Origin: a virus
Length of the DNA stretch: 61,786 nt
Reading direction: 5' to 3' (one strand)
Virus record (IMG/VR): IMGVR_UViG_3300031673_000038
Span: 1 to 61,786 of that record
This document shows, piece by piece, positions 53,192-59,542 of this stretch. How positions within the stretch are numbered: the first letter of the stretch is position 1; every line of letters starts with the position of its first letter. A model generated the notes under the pieces. The model was not told where the DNA came from and did not search any database. It saw only the letters and a list, made by a program, of their open reading frames with translations. The position numbers and the translations under genes are program-made.

Positions 53192-53392
53192 ATGGAAATT
53201 AAGTTTCCACATGTTGAAGTAGAATTGGTTGGTCAAAATGGAAACGCTTTTGTTGTTTTGGGAGCATGTACATCGGCAGCAAAGAAAGCAGGATTGACTA
53301 AAGAACAAATTGATGAATTTACTGAAGAAGCAATGAATGGTGATTATGATCATTTGTTGCAGACATGCATGAAATGGTTTGATGTGAGTTGA
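53192..53392 (+). CDS. Small hypothetical protein
   Basis: 66 residues behind AAAGGAG. 'KFPHVEVELVGQNGNAFVVL' (strands) and 'ACTSAAKKAGLTKEQIDEF' (helix) with 'CMKWFDVS' at the end. This strand-helix pattern recurs in small phage proteins of unknown role. It lies 6 nt before a tRNA gene. Confidence 0.55.
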   Translation: MEIKFPHVEVELVGQNGNAFVVLGACTSAAKKAGLTKEQIDEFTEEAMNGDYDHLLQTCMKWFDVS

Positions 53393-53398
53393 TCTGTT

Positions 53399-53485
53399 GC
53401 TCCGGTGGCGGAATTGGGATACGCAACGGTCTTAAGAACCGTTGGTCTTACGACCATGAGGGTTCGACTCCCTCCCGGAGCACCA
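53399..53485 (+). tRNA. tRNA-Leu (anticodon UAA)
   Basis: The 7-bp acceptor stem GCTCCGG/CCGGAGC, anticodon arm with loop CTTAAGA (UAA), a long variable arm (GGTCTTACGACC) as in class II tRNAs, T-arm GAGGG-TTCGACT-CCCTC and an encoded CCA end. Reads TTA, a frequent codon in this AT-rich genome. Confidence 0.95.
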
Positions 53486-53544
53486 AATTGTATAGAAATA
53501 TTATTTTAAGACGGTTAGAGCAAGTGTACATAAGGTAGGTACAT

Positions 53545-53623
53545 TGGAGCGAAAGTCTGGTTGACTCGAGGTGTCTTATAAACACCTGTCCGTAGAAGGG
53601 TTCGATCCTCTCCGCTCCAACCA
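53545..53623 (+). tRNA. Atypical tRNA, probable tRNA-Ile (anticodon UAU)
   Basis: Acceptor stem TGGAGCG/CGCTCCA, discriminator A and encoded CCA. Anticodon arm GGTGT-CTTATAA-ACACC gives UAU (reads ATA). The T-loop TTCGATC is normal. Odd points: A at position 8, a 5-nt D-loop (AGTC-TGGTT-GACT), three bases between D and anticodon stems, a 9-nt variable region and one T-stem mismatch. It may still be functional, or be decaying. Confidence 0.6.
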
Positions 53624-53638
53624 TTTTTGGAGAAAATC

Positions 53639-54304
53639 ATGAATATCAAAGAATTAATCAAATTAAGATCTGATCAATTAAATAATGAAAATAGACCAAT
53701 TATAAAAGAACAATTGATAAAAGATTTTGAATTTATGTCATTTCAAGAAGTTGCTGATTTTTACGGCGTATCTGTAGAAAAGATACAAAGTTTAAGATAT
53801 ATTCTAGATATAGATGAAAAATCTTGTTGGGGTTGGGATAAACGAAAATTGTTGACTGAAGAAGAAAAACGAAAATTTGAAAATTGGAACATATTAAAGT
53901 CTATAGTTGGAAAAGAAATTACTACTTTTCATCTTGGAAGTTTTATAGAATCTAAATGTCAGAGTAGATTTATACAGTTAGGATATGAAATATTTATTCC
54001 ACTGAATGAAAGTTCTGAAGTAGATTTTATTTCAAGCATTAATGGGAGTTTTGAAATTATACAATGTAAGAATTGTAATTTTGATGGAGAAAAAGTAAGT
54101 ATAAATGGAACAAAACATTCAAATTTAGAAAATATTAAATATAGAAATATTGATTTCATTGTTTCTTATATAATGTTTATAGATATATTTATAAAAATTC
54201 CATATTCAAAATTTGATAATAAATCTGGTTTGACTTTGAGAGTAAAAGAAAGAATGTCAAAACATCATGATAATCCAGAATATCTTGAAGATTATTTGTT
54301 TTAG
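53639..54304 (+). CDS. PD-(D/E)XK endonuclease, homing-type
   Basis: 221 residues, ATG 53639 behind TTGGAG. An N-terminal helix-turn-helix ('FQEVADFYGVSVEKIQSLRY') is followed by 'GSFIESKCQSRFIQLGYEIF', 'ESSEVDFIS' and 'EIIQCKNCNFDG': the Glu, Asp and Q-x-K order of the PD-(D/E)XK family linked to group I introns. It starts 16 nt after a tRNA gene, a usual target for homing enzymes, and may be a free-standing selfish gene. Base composition is as AT-rich as the main genome. Confidence 0.75.
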   Translation: MNIKELIKLRSDQLNNENRPIIKEQLIKDFEFMSFQEVADFYGVSVEKIQSLRYILDIDEKSCWGWDKRKLLTEEEKRKFENWNILKSIVGKEITTFHLGSFIESKCQSRFIQLGYEIFIPLNESSEVDFISSINGSFEIIQCKNCNFDGEKVSINGTKHSNLENIKYRNIDFIVSYIMFIDIFIKIPYSKFDNKSGLTLRVKERMSKHHDNPEYLEDYLF

Positions 54305-54378
54305 TAAAAGGATTTATGTTGAGTGGGTTGTGAAATGTTGTATGTAAGTAGGGTAGGTTGTTCTTTGAATACAAGATT

Positions 54379-54446
54379 GGGACCACACACTAAGGATGGC
54401 GTCCCTGGAAACCCCTCCTCCACAGTCATCCGAGGTGTGTGGTCCC
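54379..54446 (+). ncRNA. Long hairpin exposing CCCCTCCTCC
   Basis: GGGACCACACAC (54379-54390) pairs perfectly with GTGTGTGGTCCC (54435-54446); GGATG pairs with CATCC inside. The apical region contains ACCCCTCCTCC (54411-54421), complementary to Shine-Dalgarno sequences. It ends 22 nt before the gene at 54469. Confidence 0.55.
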
Positions 54447-54468
54447 TTAAATTTAGAAGGAGAAGAAA

Positions 54469-54771
54469 GTGAAAATTGTTAAAGTTGTAAGATACAAATC
54501 TATAAATGGAACAGAATATTTAACTAAACTTTCAGCATTAAAAGCAGATTTTAAATTCAGAGTTAGGAAACTTATAAATAAATTAGATATAGAAGATGAA
54601 CAAGATCTTATTTATAATGAAACAATTAAATTAGCTCCTATCTTAGGAGATTTTTTGAGACAATATGAAGATTTGACAGAAGTTGAAAAACAGACAGAAG
54701 ATAAGAATGTTGTAGAAGATTGTAGAAAGAAAATTGTAGATAATGAAGATAACGACGAGGAAGAAGATTAA
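54469..54771 (+). CDS. Small hypothetical protein with acidic tail
   Basis: 100 residues, GTG 54469 behind AAGGAG. Basic N-terminus ('VKVVRYKSINGTEYLTKLSA'), helical middle and an acidic C-terminus ('VDNEDNDEEED'). No motif. It ends 2 nt before tRNA-Thr, so the tRNA cluster is probably cut from its transcript. Confidence 0.55.
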   Translation: MKIVKVVRYKSINGTEYLTKLSALKADFKFRVRKLINKLDIEDEQDLIYNETIKLAPILGDFLRQYEDLTEVEKQTEDKNVVEDCRKKIVDNEDNDEEED

Positions 54772-54773
54772 TT

Positions 54774-54845
54774 GCCACCTTAGCTCAATGGTAGAGCTCC
54801 GCATTTGTAATGCGGGGGTTTCAGGTTCGAGTCCTGAAGGTGGCT
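54774..54845 (+). tRNA. tRNA-Thr (anticodon UGU)
   Basis: Acceptor GCCACCT/AGGTGGC, D-arm AGCTC...GAGCT, anticodon arm CCGCA-TTTGTAA-TGCGG (UGU), T-arm TCAGG-TTCGAGT-CCTGA. No encoded CCA, unlike its neighbours. Reads ACA. Confidence 0.95.
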
Positions 54846-54847
54846 GT

Positions 54848-54923
54848 GTCCTCGTAGCACAATGGATAGTGCAACAGATTTCTAATCTGTAGGTTGCAGG
54901 TTCGAGTCCTGCCGAGGATGCCA
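54848..54923 (+). tRNA. tRNA-Arg (anticodon UCU)
   Basis: Acceptor GTCCTCG/CGAGGAT with a terminal G-U pair, anticodon arm ACAGA-TTTCTAA-TCTGT (UCU), T-arm GCAGG-TTCGAGT-CCTGC, G discriminator and encoded CCA. Reads AGA, a very common Arg codon here. Confidence 0.95.
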
Positions 54924-54928
54924 AGTTC

Positions 54929-55003
54929 TGCGTTCGTAGCTCAGTTGGTAGAGTAGCGGACTTTTAATCCGTTGGTCGTGGGTTCGAACCCCACCGAACG
55001 CAC
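54929..55003 (+). tRNA. tRNA-Lys (anticodon UUU)
   Basis: Acceptor TGCGTTC/GAACGCA, D-arm GCTC...GAGT, anticodon arm GCGGA-CTTTTAA-TCCGT (UUU), T-arm GTGGG-TTCGAAC-CCCAC. No encoded CCA. Reads AAA. Confidence 0.95.
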
Positions 55004-55019
55004 TTAAAGGAATAACGAA

Positions 55020-55175
55020 ATGAGAAAAATATGTAGATACTGCAAATATCACAAAGATGTTGTTGGATATGTTGATCCTAAATGGTTTAATAGACCCATT
55101 AATTGGATAAAATGCAAGATCACGAATAAAGTTCACGTAGAAACACATTCTTGCTTAAGATGGAAAATGAAATAA
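55020..55175 (+). CDS. Small Cys-cluster protein
   Basis: 51 residues, ATG 55020 behind AAAGGA, 16 nt after tRNA-Lys. 'CRYCKYHKDVVGYVDP', then 'KCK' and 'HSCLRW' give a four-Cys pattern like the 66-residue protein at 46946. Function unknown. Confidence 0.5.
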   Translation: MRKICRYCKYHKDVVGYVDPKWFNRPINWIKCKITNKVHVETHSCLRWKMK

Positions 55176-55318
55176 TTTGTACATTATATGTGCTGTGCCT
55201 AACAATAAAATGGTTATCAACGACTATTTAGCTGTGTCGTGGAGTATATTCTAAACCGTTTGTGTATGGCAGGTAGTGCAAGGTTTAAAGTTGTCTAGGA
55301 ACCAATGGGAGAGGCAAA

Positions 55319-55609
55319 ATGAAAACAATTTATATGTATCAAACGGAAGATGGTTTAACATATACTTCTGAAGATAAACCAACCTTGTGTGATGAAATGT
55401 GTTGTGACCAAGGAGTTTTGCGTATATTTAGAATGATGGCAGACACAACAAATAATGAAAAGATAACAGTTATAGTCTTACAAGAATTATTGGGTGGTGA
55501 AAAATGGCAACAAGTTCCTGGAAGTGATATAAAGTTAGAAGATCCAAACGATACCGATTCTAGACCCTTTCATTACCCAAGGGAGAGTGGTCACGCCAGT
55601 AGGGACTAG
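55319..55609 (+). CDS. Small hypothetical protein
   Basis: 96 residues behind GGGAGAGGC. Starts 'MKTIYMYQTEDGLTYTSEDK', which recalls small phage proteins describing an input strand pair; a Cys cluster follows ('CDEMCCDQGV'). The end of the gene runs into the 5' arm of a large stem-loop (55589-55652). Confidence 0.5.
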   Translation: MKTIYMYQTEDGLTYTSEDKPTLCDEMCCDQGVLRIFRMMADTTNNEKITVIVLQELLGGEKWQQVPGSDIKLEDPNDTDSRPFHYPRESGHASRD

Positions 55610-55652
55610 GTTTACTGCCCCTAGTCGCTTCGATTAGGCTGCTGGCGTGACC
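55589..55652 (+). ncRNA. Large bipartite stem-loop
   Basis: GGTCACGCCAGTAG (55589-55602) pairs with CTGCTGGCGTGACC (55639-55652), 14 bp with one G-U. Inside, GACTAGG pairs with CCTAGTC around a 9-nt loop. No T tract follows. It overlaps the stop of the 55319 gene and could protect or regulate its mRNA. Confidence 0.6.
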
Positions 55653-55679
55653 TTAATTTCAAACAATTTAACTTAAGAC

Positions 55680-55708
55680 TTGTGTTGAAACGGTGTAGAG
55701 TGTTTAAT
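55680..55708 (+). promoter_or_regulatory. Promoter before the 55741 gene
   Basis: TTGTGT (55680-55685), 17 nt, TTTAAT (55703-55708) preceded by TG, then ACCTATGGGTTAAGGG. Confidence 0.75.
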
Positions 55709-55740
55709 ACCTATGGGTTAAGGGTTTAAAGGAGAGCAAC

Positions 55741-56055
55741 ATGGATTTGGAAAAAGCACTAAATGATTTAACACCAGCGAACCAAACAGAGATAGCTTTT
55801 AAGATTCTGTTTGATCAATGTGCTATACGTAATTTTGGGAATGGTGATAGCGAATCGTTAGCTAAAATTTTTGAAATGATTAACAGGCAACATCCTACTC
55901 ACCAACAAAGTATGGCAAGATTTATACAGAAAATCATATCGTTTTATGCAGATCAATATGAAAAAGGTTACTGTGATATGAGGAATGAAGCGTCCTGCAA
56001 ATTGTTTGCAGAGTTGCACAAGATTTCTAAGGAAAACCATTTGCCATTTTTCTAG
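55741..56055 (+). CDS. Small helical hypothetical protein
   Basis: 104 residues behind AAAGGAGAGCAAC. All-helical look ('QTEIAFKILFDQCAIRNFG', 'QSMARFIQKIISFYADQYE'), no recognised domain. First of four closely packed genes to 56808, driven by the promoter at 55680. Confidence 0.55.
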   Translation: MDLEKALNDLTPANQTEIAFKILFDQCAIRNFGNGDSESLAKIFEMINRQHPTHQQSMARFIQKIISFYADQYEKGYCDMRNEASCKLFAELHKISKENHLPFF

Positions 56056-56063
56056 GAGGAGCA

Positions 56064-56312
56064 ATGTATAGGATTCTAAAAACAAGTGGTGAAGTACAAA
56101 CTGGAGACACTATTACTTTGAAAGAAGCTCAAGGTATTGTGAAAGGTTACGTCGAAGTTATTAAACTTCCAAAGAAAAAGTTTATGCTTGTAGATGAGGA
56201 AGCTAAACTTAAAATTCATCCAGAAGTAAACACAAAAGCATCTGATTTGGTTGGAATGTTGATTTACGGCGATGTGGTGGTGTTAGACAAAATGGGCGAT
56301 TTGAAAGGATAA
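56064..56312 (+). CDS. Small beta-rich hypothetical protein
   Basis: 82 residues behind TAGGAGGAGC. 'MYRILKTSGEVQTGDTITLK', 'VEVIKLPKKKFMLVDEEAKL' and 'LIGMLIYGDVVVLD'-like end ('LVGMLIYGDVVVLDKMGDLK') match the DUF3846-like style of small phage proteins. Function unknown. Confidence 0.6.
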   Translation: MYRILKTSGEVQTGDTITLKEAQGIVKGYVEVIKLPKKKFMLVDEEAKLKIHPEVNTKASDLVGMLIYGDVVVLDKMGDLKG

Positions 56313-56317
56313 GAAAA

Positions 56318-56539
56318 ATGGATAAAGCGAATTTTGCATTCACATTAAACAGTAAAAGGTATGTGATGGAGAATATGGTTCTTATAGCAGATGGTGCAAT
56401 TAGCGATCCTGAATATTGTGAATATGAATTAGCTGTTTTTGTTGCAGAATTGCTTGAAGAAAAAACAAGATTGATGGAAGAAAATGGAAGACTTAGAAAA
56501 GATTTGAGTAGTGAAATACAAAGAAAGGGTGACAAATGA
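56318..56539 (+). CDS. Small hypothetical protein
   Basis: 73 residues, ATG 56318, with AAGGATAAGAAAA upstream. A beta-like start ('NFAFTLNSKRYVMENMVLIA') and a coiled C-terminus ('LLEEKTRLMEENGRLRKDLS'). It overlaps the next gene by ATGA. Function unknown. Confidence 0.5.
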   Translation: MDKANFAFTLNSKRYVMENMVLIADGAISDPEYCEYELAVFVAELLEEKTRLMEENGRLRKDLSSEIQRKGDK

Positions 56540-56808
56540 AACAATCACTTCCCGACGTAATCCGTAGTACACACGGCAAGATCTTCCGTGCTACATTTAT
56601 CAAACGTAGCACAGGAGAAAGGCGTGTTCTTGTTGGACGCCTTGGTGTGAGAAAATACACAAAAGGTGAGAAGTTGAATTATGTGCCAAGTGAACACGAT
56701 CTCATTGGAGTATTTGATATGCACAAAGTTGGATATAGAATGATACCAATTGAGGGATTGTTGGAAGTCAAATTCAAAGGAAAGGTACATAAAATTCAAA
56801 CAAAGTAA
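56536..56808 (+). CDS. Widespread small phage protein (SH3-like style)
   Basis: 90 residues, ATGA overlap. 'STHGKIFRATFIKRSTGERR', 'VLVGRLGVRKYTKGEKLNY' and 'LIGVFDMHKVGYRMIPIEGL' follow the pattern of a small beta-barrel family common in tailed phages and of unknown function. Codons are richer in G/C than neighbours. Confidence 0.6.
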   Translation: MKQSLPDVIRSTHGKIFRATFIKRSTGERRVLVGRLGVRKYTKGEKLNYVPSEHDLIGVFDMHKVGYRMIPIEGLLEVKFKGKVHKIQTK

Positions 56809-56816
56809 AAACAGAT

Positions 56817-56845
56817 TTGCTTAAAGATGTGCAAGAATGTATATA
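56817..56845 (+). promoter_or_regulatory. Promoter before the AT-hook protein gene
   Basis: TTGCTT (56817-56822), 17 nt, TATATA (56840-56845) preceded by TG, then CCTTTTAGCGGCAACC. Confidence 0.7.
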
Positions 56846-56892
56846 CCTTTTAGCGGCAACCAATAGGGGTTGTCCAAGTCAGGGGTAAGAAA

Positions 56893-57168
56893 ATGGCTAA
56901 ACGTGGAAGACCGAAACTCTCTCATCTGGACTTGGCTACACAACGAAAGAAAAAGGCAGAATTAGCAGATCTTAAACTTACCAAAGTGTTTGGATTTCGA
57001 CGTAGCAGATTCGCGTTGACTAAGTCTGATTTGGTGCAGTCAGGATATATGAAAACCTTTATTAAGGGTCCGATTATTAAGACCGTAGATCAGGTTGCCA
57101 AAGAACAGGCAATGCTTGAAGAAGAGCGCAAGTATGCTGGAGAGTTATCTGGTATACATAGGATGTAA
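56893..57168 (+). CDS. Small protein with N-terminal AT-hook
   Basis: 91 residues. Residues 3-8 'KRGRPK' match the AT-hook core that binds the minor groove of AT-rich DNA. The rest is basic and helical ('ATQRKKKAELADLKLTKVFG', 'RRSRFALTKSDLVQSGYMK'). It would suit binding to the AT-rich phage genome or host promoters. Own promoter upstream. Confidence 0.55.
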   Translation: MAKRGRPKLSHLDLATQRKKKAELADLKLTKVFGFRRSRFALTKSDLVQSGYMKTFIKGPIIKTVDQVAKEQAMLEEERKYAGELSGIHRM

Positions 57169-57202
57169 GATAAATGCAATTAACTGTCAGGGAGGACGCC
57201 AG

Positions 57203-57409
57203 ATGAAAGTGTTTAACGCCTCGTACAGCAGTCAGTTGAAGTACGGAGGATATGAGAATAAAGAGTTTGTGATTGTGGCTACAAGTGAAAGCGTGGCCTT
57301 GGGCTTGGCCCTGCACGAGCTTCCGAAATCTGAAAAGGAAGATTGGTCGTTGACTGAAATACCTCTCGATGACGAGGGTGTGCATTTCGTTTCGTCGTGC
57401 GCAAGTTAA
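57203..57409 (+). CDS. Small hypothetical protein, start of second GC-rich island
   Basis: 68 residues, ATG 57203 behind GGGAGG. 'KVFNASYSSQLKYGGYENKE' and 'FVIVATSESVALGLALHELP' suggest strand-helix structure; the C-terminus is acidic. Function unknown. It marks the start of the second island of high G/C codon use. Confidence 0.55.
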   Translation: MKVFNASYSSQLKYGGYENKEFVIVATSESVALGLALHELPKSEKEDWSLTEIPLDDEGVHFVSSCAS

Positions 57410-57424
57410 TAGGAGGAACCACAC

Positions 57425-57622
57425 ATGGGCAAGAATGCAGCCAGACGTAAGCGCCGCAATAAAATGTGGATGCACAGATGGTTTACTTGCGGATCGTGGC
57501 ACGGATTCGATTTTGCAGACTGGTGTTTCAGTCGTCGGCTTTTCGACGAACGAGACGTGCCTCTTTACAGCGACATGCCGAGTAGATTTCGCATTCCAAA
57601 AGTGTTCAGGTGTTTAAGATAA
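57425..57622 (+). CDS. Small basic aromatic protein
   Basis: 65 residues behind AGGAGGAACCACAC. 'KNAARRKRRNKMWMHRWFTC' at the start is very basic; Trp, Phe and Arg dominate the rest ('GFDFADWCFSRRLFDERD'). No family recognised. Its upstream GGAGGAACCAC is the same 11-mer that opens the 55-nt leader elements. Confidence 0.5.
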   Translation: MGKNAARRKRRNKMWMHRWFTCGSWHGFDFADWCFSRRLFDERDVPLYSDMPSRFRIPKVFRCLR

Positions 57623-57625
57623 CCA

Positions 57626-57690
57626 GAGGAACCACGCGGACGTGCAGCGGTTGCACGTCGGAACGAAAGCGAAATTACCTCCGAAAGGAG
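57626..57690 (+). promoter_or_regulatory. Composite leader: 55-nt repeat copy 2 plus RBS hairpin (member 5)
   Basis: 57626-57680 is copy 2 of the 55-nt element; its hairpin is GACGTGCA/TGCACGTC with the same GCGGT loop, one pair changed from C-G to A-T on both sides. AATTACCT follows, then CTCC-GAAA-GGAG, a GNRA hairpin that contains the ribosome binding site of the gene at 57697. Confidence 0.75.
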
Positions 57691-57696
57691 TTAGCG

Positions 57697-57936
57697 ATGT
57701 GGCGGTTACTTCATTTTCTGTTTGGGTGGGACTACATTCACTGGCACAATAGCGCAGATCAAGGGATAGCCAGGGTACATGTAGCCGCAGACGGCACGGT
57801 ATTTTACTGGCGATACCACGGGTGCTGCGTGCTGGATAAGATTGAGCACACCGACGATGTTGTTTGGCTAACGTGCCAGCCGGAAGCGTACAAGATCAAG
57901 CGCCGATGCCCACATCAAGCCGAGTGCTGTCAGTGA
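57697..57936 (+). CDS. Small hypothetical protein
   Basis: 79 residues, ATG 57697, with its GGAG in an RNA hairpin. 'MWRLLHFLFGWDYIHWHNSA' then strands ('RVHVAADGTVFYWRYHGCCV') and 'CPHQAECCQ' at the C-terminus. The opening resembles membrane-associated small phage proteins. Function unknown. Confidence 0.55.
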   Translation: MWRLLHFLFGWDYIHWHNSADQGIARVHVAADGTVFYWRYHGCCVLDKIEHTDDVVWLTCQPEAYKIKRRCPHQAECCQ

Positions 57937-57990
57937 GGACTCGACAAAGGCTAAGGGGACGCAGGGCGTTAAAGTCGCGAAGGAGGCCGG

Positions 57991-58494
57991 ATGAAAGCGC
58001 ACATTACCGAAGTGAGAGTCGTAACAGAGTCGGACGTTGACCCGGACGTATCCTACATCGGGGAATACACGGATACCGCGTCCGACTGGGCTATCTGCCG
58101 GCATTGCGGCGAGTACCTATCGCTATGCGGAGATGAACACGAGACGCCAGACAAGGGCCGGGAATACCGGTTCTTCATACCCTACGCGGGAGGAGAAAAG
58201 CCGGGTACAAAAGAATACATCACGTACGGGAAACAGGACTTTTCACGCATGGAATCTTTGCAAAATGGCGGGTGGTGCTTTCTCGGAATCGTCGCAAAGG
58301 CAACAGTTGTAATAGGCGGAGTATGTCAAACCATCCGAAGCGGTGGCCTATGGGGAATTGAATCAGACAGTGAAGATTCGTACATAGAGTCTGTTGTCAG
58401 TGAGGAGTTGAGCGAGTTGGGCGCACAGTTGTCGGCCATCGGGCTAGGCAATCGAGCCATTGAACACGCCATGAAGAACGCAATCAGGGAGTAG
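57991..58494 (+). CDS. Hypothetical protein with Cys module
   Basis: 167 residues behind GAAGGAGG. 'CRHCGEYLSLCGDEHE' may bind zinc. Beta-rich centre ('WCFLGIVAKATVVIGG') and helical C-terminus ('VVSEELSELGAQLSAIGLGN'). GC-rich codon use. Last full gene of the second GC-rich island; function unknown. Confidence 0.5.
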   Translation: MKAHITEVRVVTESDVDPDVSYIGEYTDTASDWAICRHCGEYLSLCGDEHETPDKGREYRFFIPYAGGEKPGTKEYITYGKQDFSRMESLQNGGWCFLGIVAKATVVIGGVCQTIRSGGLWGIESDSEDSYIESVVSEELSELGAQLSAIGLGNRAIEHAMKNAIRE

Positions 58495-58525
58495 TTTTCC
58501 GTGGACCAAGCAAAGGAGAAAGACA

Positions 58526-58564
58526 ATGCAGACTAGTTACGATACAATATCCATATTTTCATAA
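58526..58564 (+). other. 12-codon frame after a perfect RBS, possible gene remnant
   Basis: AAAGGAG lies 7 nt before ATG 58526, but the frame stops after 12 codons, just where the GC-rich island gives way to AT-rich DNA. It may be a truncated gene or a leader peptide. The rest of 58565-58692 shows no gene. Confidence 0.3.
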
Positions 58565-58692
58565 TTTCATATTTAAAAGAGAAGAAATAAAAATTCCCCT
58601 ATGCTCATAACAATCGCTATATACATACCTTTATTATTTGATTATCGGTAACTTTTACGGGAAAAATCTAGTCTTAAAAGTTTATATTTGAT

Positions 58693-58721
58693 TTGCAATG
58701 AACAATGTTAGATTTTATACT
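58693..58721 (+). promoter_or_regulatory. Promoter before the 58770 gene
   Basis: TTGCAA (58693-58698), 17 nt, TATACT (58716-58721), then TAGGTTGTGCAGTAAGG. Confidence 0.7.
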
Positions 58722-58769
58722 TAGGTTGTGCAGTAAGGTTGTCAAGGATTAACACGAAAGGAGAAAGTC

Positions 58770-59048
58770 ATGTCAAGAGATGCAGAAGTACAGCGAATAA
58801 TGCTTCACTTATCTGTTATTCTTTCTACTGCCTATGAACTTGATAAAGGCACAACACCAACTCCCAAGGGACCAATGTATTTAGGATTCATGCACCAAGG
58901 ACATAATATTGATTACTTTAATAAACTGATGGAAATTGGTGATATGATGAATTATTGGAAATCTACAAGCGAAACCATCTGTTTGACTGAACTAGGAATT
59001 GAAAAGGCAAAGAAACTTAAAGAAATAGAAACAGCACACAATAGCTAA
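58770..59048 (+). CDS. Small winged-helix-like protein
   Basis: 92 residues behind AAAGGAG. 'EVQRIMLHLSVILSTAYELD' and 'TICLTELGIEKAKKLKEIE' suggest a helix-turn-helix and wing helix like those of phage antirepressor-type regulators. Function inferred only from fold impression. Confidence 0.45.
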   Translation: MSRDAEVQRIMLHLSVILSTAYELDKGTTPTPKGPMYLGFMHQGHNIDYFNKLMEIGDMMNYWKSTSETICLTELGIEKAKKLKEIETAHNS

Positions 59049-59155
59049 TTCAAAAGACTTGCAATAGGATTTGTGTTGAGTGTTTTTAGATTGTAAGCTG
59101 CAAGTGTAGGGTAAGGGGTTAATAGGAACCCCTTAAAAAGATAGGGGGTTGGGCC

Positions 59156-59440
59156 ATGACAGTCAACCAGTTAGTTAACCAGAACGTGGAGTCGGAATTT
59201 ATTGTAAAGGAGATTGGGCAGCGAATAAATAACAAAACCTCTGATGAGGAATTGTTAATGTGGAAGCATGTTGAGATTGAGAAACTCGTTGACCAAACGA
59301 TTAAGCAGCAATTGGAGCAGGGTGAGTTCCGACCGATAGTCGTTGCAAAACTTCAGTTGCGTTGGACTTGGTTGAAACAGCAAGCCATCGCAGAACTTGA
59401 AATGCGTGGCACAATGGAAGTCTACAGTAGAGTGCGGTAG
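59156..59440 (+). CDS. Small helical hypothetical protein
   Basis: 94 residues. ATG 59156 follows AGGGGGTTGGGCC. Charged helices ('MWKHVEIEKLVDQTIKQQLE', 'QLRWTWLKQQAIAELEMRG'). No recognised motif. Its end and stop lie in a hairpin (59422-59470) whose loop exposes CCCCTCCTCC. Confidence 0.5.
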   Translation: MTVNQLVNQNVESEFIVKEIGQRINNKTSDEELLMWKHVEIEKLVDQTIKQQLEQGEFRPIVVAKLQLRWTWLKQQAIAELEMRGTMEVYSRVR

Positions 59441-59470
59441 GACACCCCTCCTCCTCGCACTAGACTGTAG
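59422..59470 (+). ncRNA. Hairpin exposing CCCCTCCTCC at gene end
   Basis: CTACAGT-AG-AGTGCG (59422-59436) pairs with CGCACT-AG-ACTGTAG (59456-59470), 13 bp with a symmetric 2-base internal loop. The 19-nt loop holds ACCCCTCCTCC (59444-59454), the same 11-mer as at 54411. Confidence 0.55.
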
Positions 59471-59474
59471 GTTA

Positions 59475-59514
59475 GGGACCAGGAGACCCTATGCTCCTGG
59501 TCCCGCTTTATTTA
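59475..59514 (+). terminator. Terminator hairpin
   Basis: Perfect 11-bp stem GGGACCAGGAG (59475-59485) with CTCCTGGTCCC (59494-59504), loop ACCCTATG, then a weak T-rich tail (GCTTTATTTA). Confidence 0.75.
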
Positions 59515-59542
59515 TAAGATAATCTCCTAAAGTTATATTTGT

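Noticed and set aside
53545-53623. Suppressor tRNA reading TAA
   Set aside because: The loop CTTATAA places UAU, not UUA, at the anticodon positions.
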